Shown one piece after another: positions 7,838-10,088 of a DNA stretch of 10,088 nucleotides. This stretch comes from Bacteroidota bacterium (lineage in GTDB: Bacteria > Bacteroidota > Bacteroidia > Bacteroidales > SZUA-534): positions 1 through 10,088 of the forward strand of contig JAIFNJ010000016.1 of the NCBI GenBank assembly GCA_020047835.1, written 5' to 3'. Numbering within the stretch: the first letter of the stretch is position 1; every line of letters starts with the position of its first letter. The position numbers and the translations under genes are program-made. A model generated the notes under the pieces. The model was given only the letters and a program-made list of their open reading frames with translations, was not told where the DNA came from and ran no database searches.

Positions 7838-8794
7838 CTACTCCACAATTGTCTCATTCATTGCTTTCTCCATATCTTTAATTAATTCGGGCACCAAAAT
7901 AAATGGATCATATACTCGATCCTTCATAACCAAAGTTTCAACCGGTATATAACCCCTATAGCCATTTTTATTCAAAATTTTTACCAAACGGGAAAAATCT
8001 GTTCTTACTTTACTGTCTTTTCCAATTACACTTTCTTTTACCTGCCAATTCACAGCATATGGAGTTACCTCATCAATATCAATATAGGGATCGTCCGTTT
8101 TAAAGTTGCCTATATCAACAATTAGGCCCACCCAATCGGAATCAACGGCTTTAATAATTTTTATACATTGTTCAGCTGTTTGCAGCATATCGCCATGATT
8201 TTGAATTCCAATAAGTACACCATATTTTTCGCCATAAACAGCGCATTCCTTATAACATTCAATCATCCATCCGGCTACTTCGTCCCATTTATCTTCATAA
8301 CCTTCGGGTATTGCTCCCGCAAATACCCTCAGCACCGGAGCTCCTAATTTTGAAGCCACAACAATCCAGTCTTTAGCCAATTGCACTCCTTCGGCCCTTA
8401 CTTTAGGATCGGGTGATGTAAAGTTATTACGGATTCCTGTCCCACTGATATCAATGCCCAACTGAAAGGCTTTGCGTTTAAATTGATTGATGTATTCATC
8501 GGTTGGCACCTCAGGATAGCCTGGAAAAAAATACCCTGTTGGATCGATGGCGTTAATGTTTTGTTCGGCACACCAATCCAAAAGATTCATTAAAGTAAAT
8601 TCAGGCTGATCTGCTTTCTTTTCTTTAGGCAGTAGCATTTCACTGAAAGAATAGGCATTCAATGACAGTTTTAAATGTGCAGGACCGTTTCTTTTAATTT
8701 CGTGTTGGGCCACTAATATTTTTGTTGTAAAAAAGAAAAAAGCCAATCCCATTGAAACGATTAGCACAAACTTATTATTCATATTTATTTTCAT
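7838..8794 (-). CDS. Exported sugar phosphate isomerase/epimerase-like (xylose isomerase-like TIM barrel) protein
   Basis: The 318-residue product has an N-terminal hydrophobic signal or anchor (residues 8-29, ending LVAQ), then an AP-endonuclease-2/xylose-isomerase-like TIM barrel (PF01261 type). Landmarks are LSLNAYSF (43-50), DWCAEQNINAIDPTGYFFPGYP (73-94, broken here only for description), LGAPVLRVFAG (150-160), IQNHGD (197-202), LIVDIGNF (224-231), WQVKE (250-254) and IPVETL (283-288). In this fold the metal ligands are usually Glu, Asp, His or Gln and Glu. Here Asp227 and Glu286 are kept, while the first Glu seems replaced by Gln198, as I recall in a subset of Planctomycetes and Bacteroidota homologues. 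In 3-keto-glycoside modules, proteins of this fold serve as epimerases or as hydratases of the elimination product; that role is inferred here from its neighbours. An internal ATG (Met5) is an alternative start. It is 51 bp from the lyase gene and 74 bp from the DUF1080 gene. Confidence 0.88.
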   Translation of the reverse strand: MKINMNNKFVLIVSMGLAFFFFTTKILVAQHEIKRNGPAHLKLSLNAYSFSEMLLPKEKKADQPEFTLMNLLDWCAEQNINAIDPTGYFFPGYPEVPTDEYINQFKRKAFQLGIDISGTGIRNNFTSPDPKVRAEGVQLAKDWIVVASKLGAPVLRVFAGAIPEGYEDKWDEVAGWMIECYKECAVYGEKYGVLIGIQNHGDMLQTAEQCIKIIKAVDSDWVGLIVDIGNFKTDDPYIDIDEVTPYAVNWQVKESVIGKDSKVRTDFSRLVKILNKNGYRGYIPVETLVMKDRVYDPFILVPELIKDMEKAMNETIVE

Positions 8795-8845
8795 AATATT
8801 TTGCTTTATCTATACCTCATAAATTTACTTTAATTTTTTGACTGA

Positions 8846-10015
8846 TTAATTCACCCACAAAATGGGCTGCCTAATAACGAATGTTCTAATAATTTCATCA
8901 TCTGTTGGATCAGACTCAAGATTTTTCCACAATTCAATATATTCTTTACTATTGTAAGCCAATCCACCAAAAAATAGTGCAGAGCCTCTTACTGGCAATT
9001 CGTCAAAATGGACTATATCCTTTGGGTAGGGCCATAAAGCTTTATCCTTTATAAATGGGTACATAAATTCCAGCGCAAGCCTTGTACTTTGGCCATTTTC
9101 CGCTGTATAAGCCCATAAATTATCTTCATCGGTAGACAGAATATGGCAAATTAATGTAAAAGCTTCTAAATTAAATAATGAATAGGAATAGGGTTTGGTG
9201 CGGGCTAATTCGTCAGAAAATCGTCCCAAACTATCCATTTGATTTGGTAAAATAACTTCTTTATACAATTTACGACAAAAAGCCATATTTATGGTATCTT
9301 CTGTAAGATTGGAAAATTCTGCTACCTGAGCCACCCACCATGCGCTATGGTTATTCCCATGGTCGCGTTCATCAATTCCATATTGGTGTGTTGTAAGCCA
9401 GGTATTGTATTGCCTGAACCATTTCAATATTAATTCTGAATTATCGGCATCTAAAAAAGCTAAACTCATGAGTTTTTCAATGGCTTTTGCCACCTCAATC
9501 AGATGAATGGTATCAATAATACCTATTCCTCGTCCTGAGACAATACCTTTTATTGCCTGACTGTATAAAAGATTAGGATTCATCATGGTTTCTTCATTTA
9601 CGAACCAAGCCATTAGATGATCCAGCGCATGCTCGGCATATTTTTTATCGCCTGTAATTTCATAAGCCGCTACCAATGCAGGAACCCATTTGCTAAGGTT
9701 GCGCATGGCTTTTCGATGGGCTTCAAAATTTTCAGGATTCGTGTTTCCATCTCTTCTAATATAGGGTCCATCAAGATCTTCTGGATTAGGCCACCAATAA
9801 TCCCCTTCTGAATAAAAATCGTGAATACCTCCCATACTGCGTTCACTACTAAAAGAGGTAACCGTCACTGGCGTCTCACTCATATACATATCTGCCAACC
9901 TTATAATCCGATCATGCTCAAATGTTTTAAGGTCAATCATGGGTTTTATGTTGCTGCATTGTACACATAGAATAATACTGAGTAAAACCAAAGTGAATTT
10001 CAATAGATTTTTCAT
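8846..10015 (-). CDS. Alginate-lyase-like (PF05426-type) polysaccharide lyase lipoprotein
   Basis: The 389-residue protein starts at the ATG at 10015 with a hydrophobic leader ending in Cys20 (LCVQC then SN), probably a lipoprotein signal, although the lipobox is not classical. The mature part is the alpha/alpha-toroid alginate lyase fold. It shows GDYWWPNPEDLDGPYIRRDG (71-90), LSKWVPALVAAYEITGDKKYAEHA (107-130 in outline), GRGIG (161-165), GNNHSAWW (220-227) and LARTKPYSYSLFNLEA (270-285). By analogy with PL5 and PL38 lyases, Asn222-His223 and Tyr276 or Tyr278 would be the neutraliser and base/acid of beta-elimination. The enzyme would depolymerise a uronic-acid polysaccharide such as alginate or a glucuronan at the cell surface or in the periplasm. 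It is the most upstream complete gene and likely near the start of the operon seen here. Exact PL family and substrate are not determinable, since this domain also occurs in uncharacterised lyases. Confidence 0.88.
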   Translation of the reverse strand: MKNLLKFTLVLLSIILCVQCSNIKPMIDLKTFEHDRIIRLADMYMSETPVTVTSFSSERSMGGIHDFYSEGDYWWPNPEDLDGPYIRRDGNTNPENFEAHRKAMRNLSKWVPALVAAYEITGDKKYAEHALDHLMAWFVNEETMMNPNLLYSQAIKGIVSGRGIGIIDTIHLIEVAKAIEKLMSLAFLDADNSELILKWFRQYNTWLTTHQYGIDERDHGNNHSAWWVAQVAEFSNLTEDTINMAFCRKLYKEVILPNQMDSLGRFSDELARTKPYSYSLFNLEAFTLICHILSTDEDNLWAYTAENGQSTRLALEFMYPFIKDKALWPYPKDIVHFDELPVRGSALFFGGLAYNSKEYIELWKNLESDPTDDEIIRTFVIRQPILWVN

Positions 10016-10088
10016 TCGAATAGATTTTTAATGGGTATTGGAATAAATTTTAACATTTTTAATTAGGCATGAAGCAACTTCGCGAGCC

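Noticed and set aside
10016..10088. Possible 3' end of a further upstream minus-strand gene at the right edge
   Set aside because: All three minus-strand frames are open for a few codons and then stop, but the stretch is too short to choose a frame or recognise a product. No promoter or terminator is evident either.

Overview
The window reads as an accessory carbohydrate-degradation locus of a member of the Bacteroidota, probably a free-living or marine-type one. The grounds are an AT-rich genome, a cysteine-type sulfatase, a DUF1080 protein, a Tat-exported Gfo/Idh/MocA protein and a polysaccharide-lyase-like lipoprotein side by side, weak Shine-Dalgarno signals, and a candidate TAnnTTTG-type -7 element. 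The exact lineage cannot be fixed from the sequence. All real genes are on the minus strand, so transcription runs from the right edge to the left edge.

Layout in the direction of transcription. A PF05426-type alginate-lyase-like lipoprotein (10015-8846) is followed by an exported TIM-barrel sugar isomerase/epimerase-like protein (8794-7838), an exported protein with two DUF1080 domains (7763-6381) and a Tat-signal Gfo/Idh/MocA oxidoreductase (6363-5087). That oxidoreductase gene is broken by a frameshift and appears to have lost about 20-25 internal codons. A complete IS5-like insertion sequence (about 3606-5069, 18-bp perfect terminal inverted repeats) sits in the next intergenic gap. After it come a homologue of 2,3-diketo-L-gulonate reductase (YiaK/DlgD; 3576-2566), a cytoplasmic Gfo/Idh/MocA oxidoreductase (2559-1531) 6 bp further on, a 322-bp AT-rich gap with a possible promoter and a short direct repeat, and the first 402 codons of an exported S1-family sulfatase that leaves the window at the left edge.

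How the genes may work together (inference). The lyase would cleave a uronic-acid-containing polysaccharide outside the cell or in the periplasm, and the sulfatase would remove sulfate esters. The exported Gfo/Idh - DUF1080 - isomerase-like trio resembles the oxidative 3-keto-glycoside cleavage modules described in Bacteroides, in which a sugar is oxidised at C3, cleaved by elimination and then rehydrated. The diketogulonate-reductase homologue and the cytoplasmic Gfo/Idh would process released uronate-type or keto sugars inside the cell. There is no SusC/SusD pair, glycoside hydrolase or regulator in the window, so the substrate cannot be named. The broken oxidoreductase and the nearby insertion sequence suggest that this copy of the locus is decaying or has been rearranged, unless the frameshift is an assembly error.
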